Assembly: GCF_004766045.1 (NCBI RefSeq)
Contig: NZ_SPQQ01000004.1
Coordinates: 372,001 to 436,000, forward strand
Length of the DNA: 64,000 nt
From: Desulfosporosinus fructosivorans
GTDB taxonomy: Bacteria > Bacillota > Desulfitobacteriia > Desulfitobacteriales > Desulfitobacteriaceae
Reading direction: 5' to 3'
In this document: positions 35,736 through 44,732 of the stretch, piece after piece
Layout of the letters: every line of letters starts with the position of its first letter
Position numbering within the stretch: position 1 is the stretch's first letter
Program-made: the position numbers and the translations under genes
The notes under the pieces: model-generated
The model's input: the letters and a program-made list of their open reading frames with translations, nothing else
Told to the model about the DNA's origin: nothing
Database searches by the model: none

Positions 35736-35889
35736 CGAGATGATAGTAAGTATACAGTATTTTATGACAGATACTATTCACCCTATGTAAGCGAGATTAA
35801 ACCGCATAAGCTGCTACATAGACAATGCAGCCCAATTCTATGAGCTGCACTTCCGGATCAGTAAATGTAATTATCTTTAATTTATTTTC

Positions 35890-36012
35890 CTATTCTAATA
35901 ACGCTTTTACTCCAAACATAGTTTGATAGCCGCCAACAACCCCGATTAATACACCTACAACTATCAGCCATTTTGGGATGTTTGTAGTCACCCATAATAT
36001 TATTAGCAACAT
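35890..36012 (-). CDS. Putative 40-aa membrane protein downstream of spoIIIAH
   Basis: A short frame from ATG 36012 encodes 40 residues beginning MLLIILWVTTNIP and containing one strongly hydrophobic helix (WLIVVGVLIGVVGGY), then a short tail ending VKALLE. It starts 34 bases after the spoIIIAH stop on the same strand, so it could be the last gene of the spoIIIA operon. The upstream sequence has no good Shine-Dalgarno motif, and no family was recognised. The clean membrane-helix composition argues for coding; the poor ribosome site argues against. Confidence 0.42.
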   Translation of the reverse strand: MLLIILWVTTNIPKWLIVVGVLIGVVGGYQTMFGVKALLE

Positions 36013-36046
36013 CGTTTCTAACTATACCATCTTCCGGTGGATAGAC

Positions 36047-36622
36047 CTATTTTCGAGCTGATATTGTAATTTTATCAAGTCGAACTTTTGTTACCCTCAC
36101 GACGATGTCTTGAATGTGACTTACTTCATTCGGTGTTAAGCTGGGGGCATAAACAATGACTGTCACATTTTCGGGGAAAACGTCTGCCACAGCATCTTGG
36201 AACCCTTTCATTTTGAGAAGGTTCTCGACTTCTCCTTCTTTAAGTATTTTCGTACTGAGTTCAAGCCATTTTTCTTGAGCTTGTACTTTACTCTTATCGA
36301 CCGTTGAGTTTAACAACTCGGAAAGCATTGCTTTTGTTTCTTGGCGAAATTGGTCTCGTTTTAAGCGATAGTTCACAAAATAATTTTCCCCTGAAACGTT
36401 TTCTTTCACTGTTTCAACTTCAAACTGAATCGGAGGGTCCTCGACGGAAGCATTAACAGGTAAACTCGCTTGTCTCGAAAAATAGGCAGGTGGTTCGGAC
36501 TTGATCACCCAAATTCCAAGTGCTGCAAGAATTACCATCAAACTCACTATACCACCCACCCACAATTTATATACGTGTCCGAAAAGCAGGATGACCGGTC
36601 TCTTTCCCCGACTATTAAACAT
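36047..36622 (-). CDS. spoIIIAH: Stage III sporulation protein AH
   Basis: SpoIIIAH sits in the mother-cell membrane, and its extracellular YscJ/FliF-like domain binds SpoIIQ of the forespore, forming the feeding-tube channel. The 191-aa protein has one N-terminal membrane helix (about residues 21-42, WVGGIVSLMVILAALGIWVI). A linker follows, then a C-terminal ring-building motif domain (KMKGFQDAVADVFPENVTVIVYA region, residues 135-190). It is the last of eight contiguous spoIIIA genes. Confidence 0.93.
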   Translation of the reverse strand: MFNSRGKRPVILLFGHVYKLWVGGIVSLMVILAALGIWVIKSEPPAYFSRQASLPVNASVEDPPIQFEVETVKENVSGENYFVNYRLKRDQFRQETKAMLSELLNSTVDKSKVQAQEKWLELSTKILKEGEVENLLKMKGFQDAVADVFPENVTVIVYAPSLTPNEVSHIQDIVVRVTKVRLDKITISARK

Positions 36623-36625
36623 ACG

Positions 36626-37195
36626 TTATGATCCTCCCATCGGTACGACAGTGATTTTAGTACCCGGGATACTAAGGAGCGTTTGTACTGCTAAATGAAT
36701 TCCCTCTCTCACCGTTGCGTCCCTAGCTCCCTCAGCAATAATCAAAACTCCTGCAACTTCTGGACGATCTTCCATGACCATGACTGGTTGAGATGAACCA
36801 CTGGGCATGACCACTTGATTATTTTCCGTTACTTCCGTCGTTTCCCTAGTTCCTCCGGTCTTATCTGTTTCCTTTGAAGTTCGTTTCGTAACATTCTCGT
36901 TGCGTGCATACTCAGTTTTTAGCCCGGTTGAAAAGCTAACAGAAACATGCACCTTGCCAGCCCCTTCCATCTGCAATAAATTGGCTTGTAATTTGCTCTC
37001 TAATTCTTTTTCCAAGGCCCCGATTTTCGTCATTGAGGTCGACGAAGGCGTAGTCTGGGCAGACTTAGACAGCGTTCCCTGGGTAGGCGTTGCTGGCTCT
37101 TTACCAAAGTAAATGAGCGACATCCCAATTACGATAACTGCCACTAAACCAATTAACATTCTGTCCGACGATGAAATTTCTTTGAGTAGCTTCAT
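36626..37195 (-). CDS. spoIIIAG: Stage III sporulation protein AG
   Basis: SpoIIIAG forms a large ring in the channel between mother cell and forespore. This 189-aa protein has one N-terminal membrane helix (MLIGLVAVIVIGMSLIYFG), a linker and a C-terminal ring domain with VEVVSFSTG-like strands (KVHVSVSFSTGLKTEYA) and PEVAGVLIIAEGARDATV. ATG 37195 lies nine bases after AAGGAG; a TTG at 37201 is too close. It precedes spoIIIAH by three bases. Confidence 0.92.
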   Translation of the reverse strand: MKLLKEISSSDRMLIGLVAVIVIGMSLIYFGKEPATPTQGTLSKSAQTTPSSTSMTKIGALEKELESKLQANLLQMEGAGKVHVSVSFSTGLKTEYARNENVTKRTSKETDKTGGTRETTEVTENNQVVMPSGSSQPVMVMEDRPEVAGVLIIAEGARDATVREGIHLAVQTLLSIPGTKITVVPMGGS

Positions 37196-37219
37196 ACTCA
37201 AAATCTCCTTCCATAGTTT

Positions 37220-37816
37220 TTATTTAGCCTTACCTTCTTGAACGATAATCTTATCTTTCGAAATGCTCATTATCTCGGAAATTCTTTCCCTTGCATTATT
37301 AGCTCTTGGCGACTGGTTTTCAGTGGCTAGAGGGGGGTGTCCGATCGTAATTGGTTGAACTGAAAGTATTTCTTCCTTTGTAGAAGTGAGTGTAACTTTG
37401 ACCAGAACGATCTTAGGCTGATCTGTTAACCCGCCTGAACCTTCTTCAAACTCAACCTCGACCTCGACCTCCGCCCCCTCGACTCCATCAGACCCTAGGG
37501 CGAGAGCTTTAATCTGATTTACAAGAATCTGACGGTATTGCTCTTGAACAGCATCACGTGCCAATTTTAGCCCTTGTCCTTCCGTGGCTATTGCCGGTAA
37601 ATCCTGAGGGGTTGTGGCTGACCAGGCAGGTATATCCATATCTAAAGGAGTATGTAAAAACGTTGTAATCGGAGCAAGCACTGCAGAGATCACAAACAAT
37701 CCCATCACCATCTGCACAAATCCGCGCATCGATTTATTAGGCAACAACATTTCCAGAAAGGTGGCCAACAGTAAGATCACGGCCAAATTACGCACAAGGG
37801 TATGTAACGTCTGCAC
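37220..37816 (-). CDS. spoIIIAF: Stage III sporulation protein AF
   Basis: The 198-aa protein has two N-terminal membrane helices (about residues 8-25 and 34-53, with NLAVILLLATFLEMLLPN and FVQMVMGLFVISAVLAPI) and a cytoplasmic or intermembrane domain with acidic strands (VEVEVEFEEG). This matches SpoIIIAF in size and layout. It starts with GTG behind AAGGAGGAAAG and lies between spoIIIAE and spoIIIAG. Confidence 0.9.
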   Translation of the reverse strand: MQTLHTLVRNLAVILLLATFLEMLLPNKSMRGFVQMVMGLFVISAVLAPITTFLHTPLDMDIPAWSATTPQDLPAIATEGQGLKLARDAVQEQYRQILVNQIKALALGSDGVEGAEVEVEVEFEEGSGGLTDQPKIVLVKVTLTSTKEEILSVQPITIGHPPLATENQSPRANNARERISEIMSISKDKIIVQEGKAK

Positions 37817-37829
37817 AATTCTTTCCTCC

Positions 37830-39005
37830 TTAGTGCAACATCACCGAAAAGGTTCCCGTTCCTATGACCACGGCGACGGTCATAAAAAACATAATCCCAA
37901 CTGCAGCTACCGTTACTAGGATAAAGATTAGACTCTTGGACATATCTTGTAGGCTTTCTGCAAGGGTCTTTTCACCGAGCGGTTCAATGAGGGCGGCTGA
38001 AATACGAAATACAAAGATCATAGCTAATATTTTCACCAAAGGGGCTACACATATCACAATAATGGCTAGCAAGGCAATGATTCCCACCGCATTTTTCAGT
38101 AGTAAACCGGATGTAATGACTAGCTCAACAGCATCTTTAAAAAATTTTCCGACTACTGGAATAAGATCTGCTGAATACTTAGCTGTACGGAATACCACGC
38201 TATCGGCAACCCCTCCTGTCACCCCTTGAATCGTCATAACTCCGATAAACACTGTCATGATGACGCCTAAACTCAATTTGCCTGCAAATTCAAGAAGTCC
38301 GGCGAGTTTACCAAGCTTAAAGTGTTCAGATATATGATTAAACAGTCTAAGTACAGCAGCAAGAAAAAAGAATGGTAACACAACCGTTTTGATCATAGTG
38401 GCTAAAACTGTCAAACTTCCCATAATGAGGGGCTTAAATAGGGCAGCGCTGGTTAAGTTTCCCATGGAGATCAGTAAGGTTAACATCACTGGAAACAAGG
38501 TTTGCATGAGCCCAACCATCTTATCAATGGTTCCCATGGCGACCCCTAAGGCCTCCCGAAAAGAAGTTAGGGCCAAACTTATTAGCACAAGATAAGTCAT
38601 AACCTGAGCGAGCTTCCCAACATTCCCCTCATAGGCTACCTGCAGCTGACCCAATACTGCACAGAGTACGGCCAAAATAAGTAACTTGCCTATTAGAGGA
38701 GCACTACTCAAAACTTCCCGTCCAAGTAGTTTTACTAAACTCTGACCTAAATTTTCCGGGCTCAGATCCAACGTTCCGCTCTTTAAATCCTCAAACATTT
38801 GTGCCAATGAAAAACCAGGCATAGCCTCCAGCACATCAGAATCCAGTTGTTCGAGAAATCCCCGCATTTGAGTTAGATCAATTTGGTGGGAAAGTCCTGT
38901 TGACTCTGTTGAAGAAGGAACTTCCTCGGCAAGTACGGGGGAAGTTGTCCCACTGATCAAGACGACAAAAAATAGTAGTTTGATAAGGAATCGCTGCAAA
39001 TACAT
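37830..39005 (-). CDS. spoIIIAE: Stage III sporulation protein AE
   Basis: SpoIIIAE is a polytopic membrane protein of the SpoIIIA-SpoIIQ channel. The roughly 391-aa protein has an N-terminal signal peptide (FLIKLLFFVVLISGTTSPVLA), a short extracellular part with GFLEQLDSDVLEAMPGF, and about seven to eight membrane helices ending in a glycine-rich C-terminus. ATG 39005 follows GTG 39008; the exact start is uncertain by a few codons. It overlaps no neighbour and follows spoIIIAD by about four bases. Confidence 0.93.
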   Translation of the reverse strand: MYLQRFLIKLLFFVVLISGTTSPVLAEEVPSSTESTGLSHQIDLTQMRGFLEQLDSDVLEAMPGFSLAQMFEDLKSGTLDLSPENLGQSLVKLLGREVLSSAPLIGKLLILAVLCAVLGQLQVAYEGNVGKLAQVMTYLVLISLALTSFREALGVAMGTIDKMVGLMQTLFPVMLTLLISMGNLTSAALFKPLIMGSLTVLATMIKTVVLPFFFLAAVLRLFNHISEHFKLGKLAGLLEFAGKLSLGVIMTVFIGVMTIQGVTGGVADSVVFRTAKYSADLIPVVGKFFKDAVELVITSGLLLKNAVGIIALLAIIVICVAPLVKILAMIFVFRISAALIEPLGEKTLAESLQDMSKSLIFILVTVAAVGIMFFMTVAVVIGTGTFSVMLH

Positions 39006-39009
39006 CACC

Positions 39010-39396
39010 TCACGGAACGAGTCGTACCAGTGACTCGGTAATGGCTACAATAATGGGAATGGCTATTACAATAACTGCAACTTTAGCCGCCAGCTCAATT
39101 TTACTTGCCAAGGCACCTTCCCCTGCATCACGACAGATTTGAGCACCAAACTCAGCCAGATAGGCCACGCCCACTATCTTTAAAACAATCAGTAAGTAAT
39201 AAGAACTAATATTGGCCTGATCTGCTAGGTTCTGAAGTAAATCTACAATGATCTTAATCTTGCTCATCACGAGGATAAAAATTGACGCACTTGCTAATAT
39301 AGTAAGTTGCAAGGCAATTTCTGGTCGAATCTGTTTCAGAACGACACTAATAACTGTAACAATCAGGGCTAGCCCTACGATTTGCCATATCTCCAC
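39010..39396 (-). CDS. spoIIIAD: Stage III sporulation protein AD
   Basis: This 128-aa membrane protein has three to four helices, the first being WQIVGLALIVTVISVVLKQI. It contains YYLLIVLKIVGVAYLAEFGA and QICRDAGEGALASKIELAAK, the latter a conserved SpoIIIAD/SpoIIIAC segment. It acts with SpoIIIAC in the mother-cell membrane complex. Position between spoIIIAC and spoIIIAE confirms the call. Confidence 0.94.
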   Translation of the reverse strand: MEIWQIVGLALIVTVISVVLKQIRPEIALQLTILASASIFILVMSKIKIIVDLLQNLADQANISSYYLLIVLKIVGVAYLAEFGAQICRDAGEGALASKIELAAKVAVIVIAIPIIVAITESLVRLVP

Positions 39397-39407
39397 GTCT
39401 TAGCCCC

Positions 39408-39605
39408 CTAATAAAGGTTAAAAACACTCTTAACCAGGGTAAATAATTCAGCAATAGATTGTACTACAATATAGAGAACCACTATGACGCCTATAATCGT
39501 GACGCCCTGAGCCATTTCCTTGCGGCCGGATGAATCCAGCACGGATGATAATACTCCAACCAAAATACCAATGCCAGCAACAGTAATGATTAGATTAAAG
39601 CTCAT
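39408..39605 (-). CDS. spoIIIAC: Stage III sporulation protein AC
   Basis: The 65-aa protein has two membrane helices (LIITVAGIGILVGVLSSVL and VTIIGVIVVLYIVVQSIA) connected by the conserved polar loop DSSGRKEMAQG. Size and loop are diagnostic of SpoIIIAC. It is followed after about ten bases by spoIIIAD. Confidence 0.94.
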   Translation of the reverse strand: MSFNLIITVAGIGILVGVLSSVLDSSGRKEMAQGVTIIGVIVVLYIVVQSIAELFTLVKSVFNLY

Positions 39606-39626
39606 TTATCCGACTCCTCTCCATGG

Positions 39627-40139
39627 TTAAATTAAAATGAGCACACCAGCGATCCCACAGAGGAAACCTAGATAGGACCACATCTTAGCTTGCTTATCAG
39701 ACCACATTCCTGCTTGCTCCTTCAGCAAAGCTAGTTGACGTTGAACTAGTTCTATTTGTTTATGTTGCTCATGGCTATCCGATCGACCTAATCCTCTGCC
39801 AACATCACTGATTACATGCCAGTCTTCTTGTTTCAAACAGAAATGCTGATTCTGCTTGAAGATTGTGCCTTTCCAAGCCAAGCTTGCTGACTCGCCCCGC
39901 TGCAAACGTTCCTGTAGCTCTTCAAAAAAGCCTTGCCAGGGTTGATCCGTTCGTTCCTTCACGATACAGAAGGCCTCTGGTAATGGGGTAGACCCCCAAA
40001 TAATTTCCGTATCTAGAAGAGCCAAGGCCATTAGACAGCCTCGTAATTCTACCGGTCTTCGTCGAATTCGGTGAGCCAACCACAATCCCAAACTGCCGCA
40101 TCCAGCGATGATTGCAACACACCCTATTATGAGCATCAC
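39627..40139 (-). CDS. spoIIIAB: Stage III sporulation protein AB
   Basis: The 170-aa protein is anchored by an N-terminal helix (MMLIIGCVAIIAGCGSLGLWLA) and a C-terminal helix (YLGFLCGIAGVLILI). The soluble middle is helical, with RPVELRGCLMALALLDTEI and a DVGRGLGRSDSHEQ loop, the SpoIIIAB/GspF-like helical-bundle pattern. Its start overlaps the spoIIIAA stop by four bases. Confidence 0.93.
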   Translation of the reverse strand: MMLIIGCVAIIAGCGSLGLWLAHRIRRRPVELRGCLMALALLDTEIIWGSTPLPEAFCIVKERTDQPWQGFFEELQERLQRGESASLAWKGTIFKQNQHFCLKQEDWHVISDVGRGLGRSDSHEQHKQIELVQRQLALLKEQAGMWSDKQAKMWSYLGFLCGIAGVLILI

Positions 40140-41200
40140 AGGCTCCTCCCTGTCTTAAGGTCATACACCCCATCGATCGTTCCCGGCCCATGTTTCCGGC
40201 TTAACACAACTAGACGTTCGAACACTCTTTGCTCCAGCAAATGAGCTAAGGTCGGCCTGCTCCGTGCTTCTTCTAAAGAACTGGCGTGTGCTGTACTAAG
40301 AATTCGCACCCCGGTGCGCAAGGCATCCATAAGGGCAGTCACATCTTCGCTGTGACCAAGCTCATCCATAGCTATCACTTGAGGGGCCATAGAACGAACG
40401 ATCATATTCATCCCACAAGCTTTTGGGCAGCCATCCAACACGTCTGTTCTGTATCCCAAGTTATAGGTGGGCACCCCTTGCCACATCCCAGCCAGCTCCC
40501 CACGTTCATCTACGACACCGACGGTTTGCCCCCTTAGTCCTATTTGCGGAACCCCGTTACTTATGAGGCGGATCAGATCCCGTAAAAGAGTCGTTTTACC
40601 AGCCCGAGGCGGAGAAATCAAGAGAGTATGGTAAAACAATCCTTTTTCGTCTAAGAGTAAGGGTATGATTTTTAAGCCCTGCCCCTTAATTTCCCGAGCA
40701 ATTCGCAGATTCAAGGCAGAAACGTGCTTCAAGGTTTGAATTTGGCCACGTAGTAAGACTGCCTCTCCCGTTACCCCCACTCGGTTCCCTCCCGGAAGAG
40801 TTAAAAAACCCTGTTTAAGGTCCTCCTCGGCAGCATAAACTGAACTTTGAGTCATTCGCTCTAGCGCACAAACTAGATCTTCCCGTGTAGCGAAGTATGC
40901 CTTTTCTGGGTTCGTTACTCCTCCATCTCGGTTCATAAATAAATCCTTATCTGACGTTCGTACCATAAGAGGTTGACCCACTCGCAAGCGAATTTCTTCA
41001 ACCTCATGAAAGGGGACTGCCCTGATATTGTTTATAATCGAACTTATCTCTTCACCAAACCATCTTGCCATATCCGCCCATAGCACCGAGCTTTGATTCG
41101 GACAGAAAATGTTCTCCTCCGCCTCCAAGACCTTGCCCTTAGCAATGGTTTTAGTTACTTTTGGTGCTTGAATGACAGATAGCGTATAATGTAGCGACAC
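40136..41200 (-). CDS. spoIIIAA: Stage III sporulation protein AA (ATPase)
   Basis: SpoIIIAA is the secretion-type ATPase of the SpoIIIA complex. The domain opens with VEEIRLRVGQPLMV and YAAEEDLKQGFLTLPGGNRVG. Walker A is SPPRAGKTTLLRDLIRL and Walker B is QVIAMDELGHSED. The start is uncertain: the frame is open to GTG 41287. GTG 41200 is chosen because a GGGGGG ribosome site lies seven bases before it, giving 354 aa. That is still longer than the usual 300-330 aa, so an internal start (for example ATG near residue 44) is possible. It heads the eight-gene operon. Confidence 0.93.
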   Translation of the reverse strand: MSLHYTLSVIQAPKVTKTIAKGKVLEAEENIFCPNQSSVLWADMARWFGEEISSIINNIRAVPFHEVEEIRLRVGQPLMVRTSDKDLFMNRDGGVTNPEKAYFATREDLVCALERMTQSSVYAAEEDLKQGFLTLPGGNRVGVTGEAVLLRGQIQTLKHVSALNLRIAREIKGQGLKIIPLLLDEKGLFYHTLLISPPRAGKTTLLRDLIRLISNGVPQIGLRGQTVGVVDERGELAGMWQGVPTYNLGYRTDVLDGCPKACGMNMIVRSMAPQVIAMDELGHSEDVTALMDALRTGVRILSTAHASSLEEARSRPTLAHLLEQRVFERLVVLSRKHGPGTIDGVYDLKTGRSL

Positions 41201-41359
41201 GTCATTGCCCCCCTTCATTGAAGGTATGTCCTCAGGTTCGATTTTAGACATGATTAAGCGTAAGTTTTGCGCGTGGAAAAGGCACACCTCTCAGGTGTAC
41301 TGAAATAAAAGAGGCTGTTACGAAACTTGAGATTATTTAAGTCGGTGGTGCGTTATCCC

Positions 41360-41402
41360 AAAAAAGAGGATTGTACACCTTTGAAGCGGTGAACAATCCT
41401 CT
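41360..41402 (-). terminator. Terminator after the GGDEF-EAL gene
   Basis: AGAGGATTGT pairs with ACAATCCTCT, with an inner ACC/GGT, followed by TTTTTT on the minus strand. Confidence 0.85.
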
Positions 41403-41430
41403 AAATATATAAGGAATTAACAAATATAGT

Positions 41431-41471
41431 GGGGCTGTAACAAACTGGAAAACAAGTGTAGTTACAGCCCC
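41431..41471. repeat. Second hairpin after the GGDEF-EAL gene
   Basis: GGGGCTGTAAC pairs perfectly with GTTACAGCCCC over 11 bp with a 19-base loop and no T run. A degenerate half copy (GGCTGTTACGAAACTT) lies at about 41313. Together these look like remnants of a dispersed repeat. Confidence 0.6.
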
Positions 41472-41507
41472 TTAACTTAAATGGAATGGAATGTATCGAT
41501 AGGGTAA

Positions 41508-43832
41508 TTACTTGGAGGATTTTTGAAACAATTTTTCCACTTCTTCAGGAGTGACCGCCCTACTAAAGAGGAATCCCTGCATTTCATCACACTGCTTGTC
41601 CTTGAGGAAAGTCCTTTGTGTCTTCGTCTCCACGCCTTCAGCAATTACTTTCAAGTGGAGGTTTTTAGCGAGCTGGATAATGGCGGCAACAACTTGCTCT
41701 CCATTTTCGCCCAAACTTATGTCTTGAATAAAGGACTGATCTATCTTCAGAGTATCAATCGGCATACGCATCAAATAATTCAATGAAGAGAATCCAGTTC
41801 CAAAATCGTCGATGGAAATTCGCACACCCAAATTCTTGAAAGAGTTCAGCATTTCAACCGAAGCATCACCATTTTTCATTGCAATGCTTTCCGTAATTTC
41901 AAGTTCTAGCCACTGTGGATCTAGGCCAGTTTCTTTTAGCACATCCGCCACCAGCTTAATGAATTTCGGTTCTTGAAATTGCCGAGCAGAAATATTAACT
42001 GCCATACGCAAGTGGGGATATCCTTGTTTTTGCCAGGTCTTATTTTGAGCACAGGCTGTCCGTAAAACCCATTCTCCAATGGGCACAATCAAACCAGTCT
42101 CTTCCGCTATGGGAATAAATGAAAACGGGGGAATGATTCCATTTTCTGCTGAATTCCAACGGATCAGAGCCTCTAGACCCACGATACATCCACTTTCAAT
42201 ATCGACCTGGGGCTGATAATGAAGGATAAACTCTCCTCGATTTAAAGCCTTACGCAGGCTATTCTCGGTTGAAAGGCGATCATTAGCTTGAATATTAAGA
42301 CCCGCAGTAAAAAACTGATAATTATTTCTGCCCTGCTCCTTAGCATAGTACATCGCCGTATCCGCGTGTTTTACCAAGGTTTCCAAATCACTGCCATCGG
42401 TGGGATAAAGGGCGATCCCGATACTTGTACTCATGTATACTTCATTACCATCCAGCATTAAGGATTGGGAAAAGACCCGCAGGATCCGTTCGGTCACGGA
42501 CTTAACCTCTAATTCATCCTTAATTTCCGGAAGTAAAACTAAAAACTCATCGCCGCCTTGTCTTGCAATCGTATCTCCTTCGCGCAAGGTTTGACGTATG
42601 CGATCTGCGATATCCTTCAGAAGTTTGTCACCAAGGTTATGACCCATCGTGTCATTAATCAGTTTAAAGCGGTCCAAGTCCAAAAACATGACCGCTAACA
42701 TTCCCTGTTTGCGTTTCGACCTTGCTAAGGCCTGATGCAAACACTCATTGAAATTCAGACGATTTGGAAGACCCGTTAAGGCATCATGATGCGCATGATG
42801 CGCCAATTCTTTCATCAGGTTTCGCTTATAACTGACATCGTGAAAAACTAAGACCCCACCAAGGACCGTTTCTGTTCGATCACGAATAGGAGCAGCCGAA
42901 TCCTCAATAGCGATGCTCGAACCCGTTTTATTGATCAAGACCGTATGGTTTGCTAAACCGACTATACATCCTTCCTGAAGACAGCGGACGATCGGATTTT
43001 GTACCTTTTTCCCAGTTCCTTCATTGACAATATGAAAGACCTTTTCCAGTGGCTGGCCAATTGCTTCTGAATTGGTCCAACCTGTTAAAGCCTCAGCGAC
43101 TGGGTTTAGGTACTCGACGTTCGCCCGCACATCTGTGGTAATCACCGCATCTCCAATGGACTTCAGTGTTACTTGAGCCCGTTCCTTCTCCAGCCAGACC
43201 GCTGCCTCAGCATTTTTACGTTTTGTGATATCTCGAATTATGCTTACAATTATCGGCTTTCCATTCGAGGTTGCACCTTGAGCACTAATATCAATCGGAA
43301 AGACGCTTCCATCTTTGCAAACGTGCTGGAGCTCGAACTGGAGTCCTTTAGGTGCCTTTTGGAGAAAGTATGGCACAGTTAACTGATCCTCAGGCAAACG
43401 CAAATTGCTAAGAGGCATATTGGTTAATTCCTCTCGGGTGTAGCCATAACGTTTAACTGCCGCTTCGTTAGCATCAATAATCTGCCCATCTGGGTTGATA
43501 AAGATAATCAAATCAAGCACGTTCTCTGCCAAAAGTCGAAAGCGTTCCAAGTGTTCTTTATCTTTTTGAAGGGCTTTCTCAGATTGCTGAAGGGAGCTAT
43601 ATCCCCATTGAAACAAAAAACAGAGCAATACTGCCATCACAGCAACATATAACCAACCCTTAGCTATCGATAACTGGAGGAATAACCAGCGATCTGTCAC
43701 AATAGCGCTTAATATTCGATCTGAAAAGAGAATCCAGATTCCACTGCTCAGAGTATAAAGTATGACCATACGCAATGGAGTGACCCTCTTAAAACCATGT
43801 CCTTTTGAATGCCACGTCTTCTTAAAGTCCAT
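41508..43832 (-). CDS. Membrane-bound PAS-PAS-GGDEF-EAL cyclic-di-GMP protein
   Basis: The 774-aa protein has two membrane helices (about residues 20-45 and 52-75) and two PAS domains (about 100-205 and 220-335). The GGDEF domain has the intact active site GGDEF at 426-430 and an inhibitory RxxD site at 417-420. The EAL domain begins at EALIRW (554-559), and its metal and catalytic motifs appear intact (ELEITES, IDDFGTGFSS, KIDQSFI, VIAEGVET). Both synthesis and breakdown of cyclic di-GMP are therefore possible. It starts behind GGGAGGAG and stands alone between efp and spoIIIAA. The sensed signal is unknown. Confidence 0.94.
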   Translation of the reverse strand: MDFKKTWHSKGHGFKRVTPLRMVILYTLSSGIWILFSDRILSAIVTDRWLFLQLSIAKGWLYVAVMAVLLCFLFQWGYSSLQQSEKALQKDKEHLERFRLLAENVLDLIIFINPDGQIIDANEAAVKRYGYTREELTNMPLSNLRLPEDQLTVPYFLQKAPKGLQFELQHVCKDGSVFPIDISAQGATSNGKPIIVSIIRDITKRKNAEAAVWLEKERAQVTLKSIGDAVITTDVRANVEYLNPVAEALTGWTNSEAIGQPLEKVFHIVNEGTGKKVQNPIVRCLQEGCIVGLANHTVLINKTGSSIAIEDSAAPIRDRTETVLGGVLVFHDVSYKRNLMKELAHHAHHDALTGLPNRLNFNECLHQALARSKRKQGMLAVMFLDLDRFKLINDTMGHNLGDKLLKDIADRIRQTLREGDTIARQGGDEFLVLLPEIKDELEVKSVTERILRVFSQSLMLDGNEVYMSTSIGIALYPTDGSDLETLVKHADTAMYYAKEQGRNNYQFFTAGLNIQANDRLSTENSLRKALNRGEFILHYQPQVDIESGCIVGLEALIRWNSAENGIIPPFSFIPIAEETGLIVPIGEWVLRTACAQNKTWQKQGYPHLRMAVNISARQFQEPKFIKLVADVLKETGLDPQWLELEITESIAMKNGDASVEMLNSFKNLGVRISIDDFGTGFSSLNYLMRMPIDTLKIDQSFIQDISLGENGEQVVAAIIQLAKNLHLKVIAEGVETKTQRTFLKDKQCDEMQGFLFSRAVTPEEVEKLFQKSSK

Positions 43833-43949
43833 TTCAGAGACTCCTCCCTGAATGCTTTATTCTCCAATATTTTCAGGATTCCTTCAAAATATTAGTAGCT
43901 TAAATAATAAATACTGAACATTTTTATATAAGAGTAAATGATGAGAAAC

Positions 43950-43991
43950 AAAGGGTGCTACGGTTGTGATAGCACGTCCGTAGCACTCTTT
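43950..43991 (-). terminator. Terminator after efp
   Basis: GTGCTACGG pairs with CCGTAGCAC (9 bp) with flanking AAAG/CTTT pairs, followed on the minus strand by TTTGTTTCTC. It lies about 105 bases after the efp stop. Confidence 0.7.
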
Positions 43992-44045
43992 AAACGCAAG
44001 GTGGGATATGGTCCTCTTTCGCATTGCAAACTTCATATACGAAGC

Positions 44046-44078
44046 CTCAATGTTCAGCTTAGTTCATCAAGCTCATTT
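44046..44078. repeat. Fragment of dispersed repeat family 1
   Basis: CTCAATGTTCAGCTTAGTTC followed by ATCAAGCTC resembles one end of the longer copy at 45825-45908 (CTCGATGTTCAACTTTATTG then AACGAGTTC). Confidence 0.4.
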
Positions 44079-44097
44079 TAGCTATTAGGCAAGATAA

Positions 44098-44655
44098 CTA
44101 GGCCCTTTGAAGATAACTTCCTGTCCTAGTATCGATGATCAGTACATCCCCTTCATTAACAAAGAAAGGAACTTGCACTACTGTACCGGTTTCCAAGGTT
44201 GCCGGTTTTGTTCCTCCAGTTGCGGTATCCCCTTTTACTCCTGGTTCAGTAGCAGCAACAGCAAGTTGGACAGTATTTGGCACATCAACTCCAATAACCT
44301 CTACCTCAAAAAAGAGTACCCCTAAGGTCATGTTTTCTTTCAGCCACTTGATCCCGTCCCCAATTTGCACCGCAGTCAGAGATAATTGTTCATAAGTTTC
44401 CTTGTCCATGACCACAAAATGCTCCCCATCTTTATAGAGATAATCCATATCTCGGCGCTCAACATGGGCCTTCGGGACCTTTTCTCCGGCATTAAACCTT
44501 CGCTCTACGACTCCACCCGTTTTTACGTTTTTCAATTTAGATCGGACAAAGGCTGCCCCTTTACCTGGTTTAACATGTTGGAACTCAACCACTGAGAAAA
44601 CATCGCCATCTAATTGTATTGTTACACCTGTCTTAAAATCATTTGCAGAAATCAT
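44098..44655 (-). CDS. efp: Elongation factor P
   Basis: EF-P rescues ribosomes stalled at polyproline. The 185-aa protein has the three-barrel layout: an N-terminal KOW-like domain with [12 protein letters not shown], where Lys32 is the position modified in other bacteria, and OB domains with the C-terminal signature [20 protein letters not shown] and GSYLQRA. No modification enzymes (EpmA/B or YmfI-type) are visible in the window. It follows pepQ, the common Firmicutes order aroQ-pepQ-efp. Confidence 0.98.
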   Translation of the reverse strand: MISANDFKTGVTIQLDGDVFSVVEFQHVKPGKGAAFVRSKLKNVKTGGVVERRFNAGEKVPKAHVERRDMDYLYKDGEHFVVMDKETYEQLSLTAVQIGDGIKWLKENMTLGVLFFEVEVIGVDVPNTVQLAVAATEPGVKGDTATGGTKPATLETGTVVQVPFFVNEGDVLIIDTRTGSYLQRA

Positions 44656-44732
44656 ATATGTCTTTTCCCCCTAAATATTCTAGTATAGTGAGCCCTCTCT
44701 AAGATTTTATCTTAGTAAGAGGCTAAAACGCT

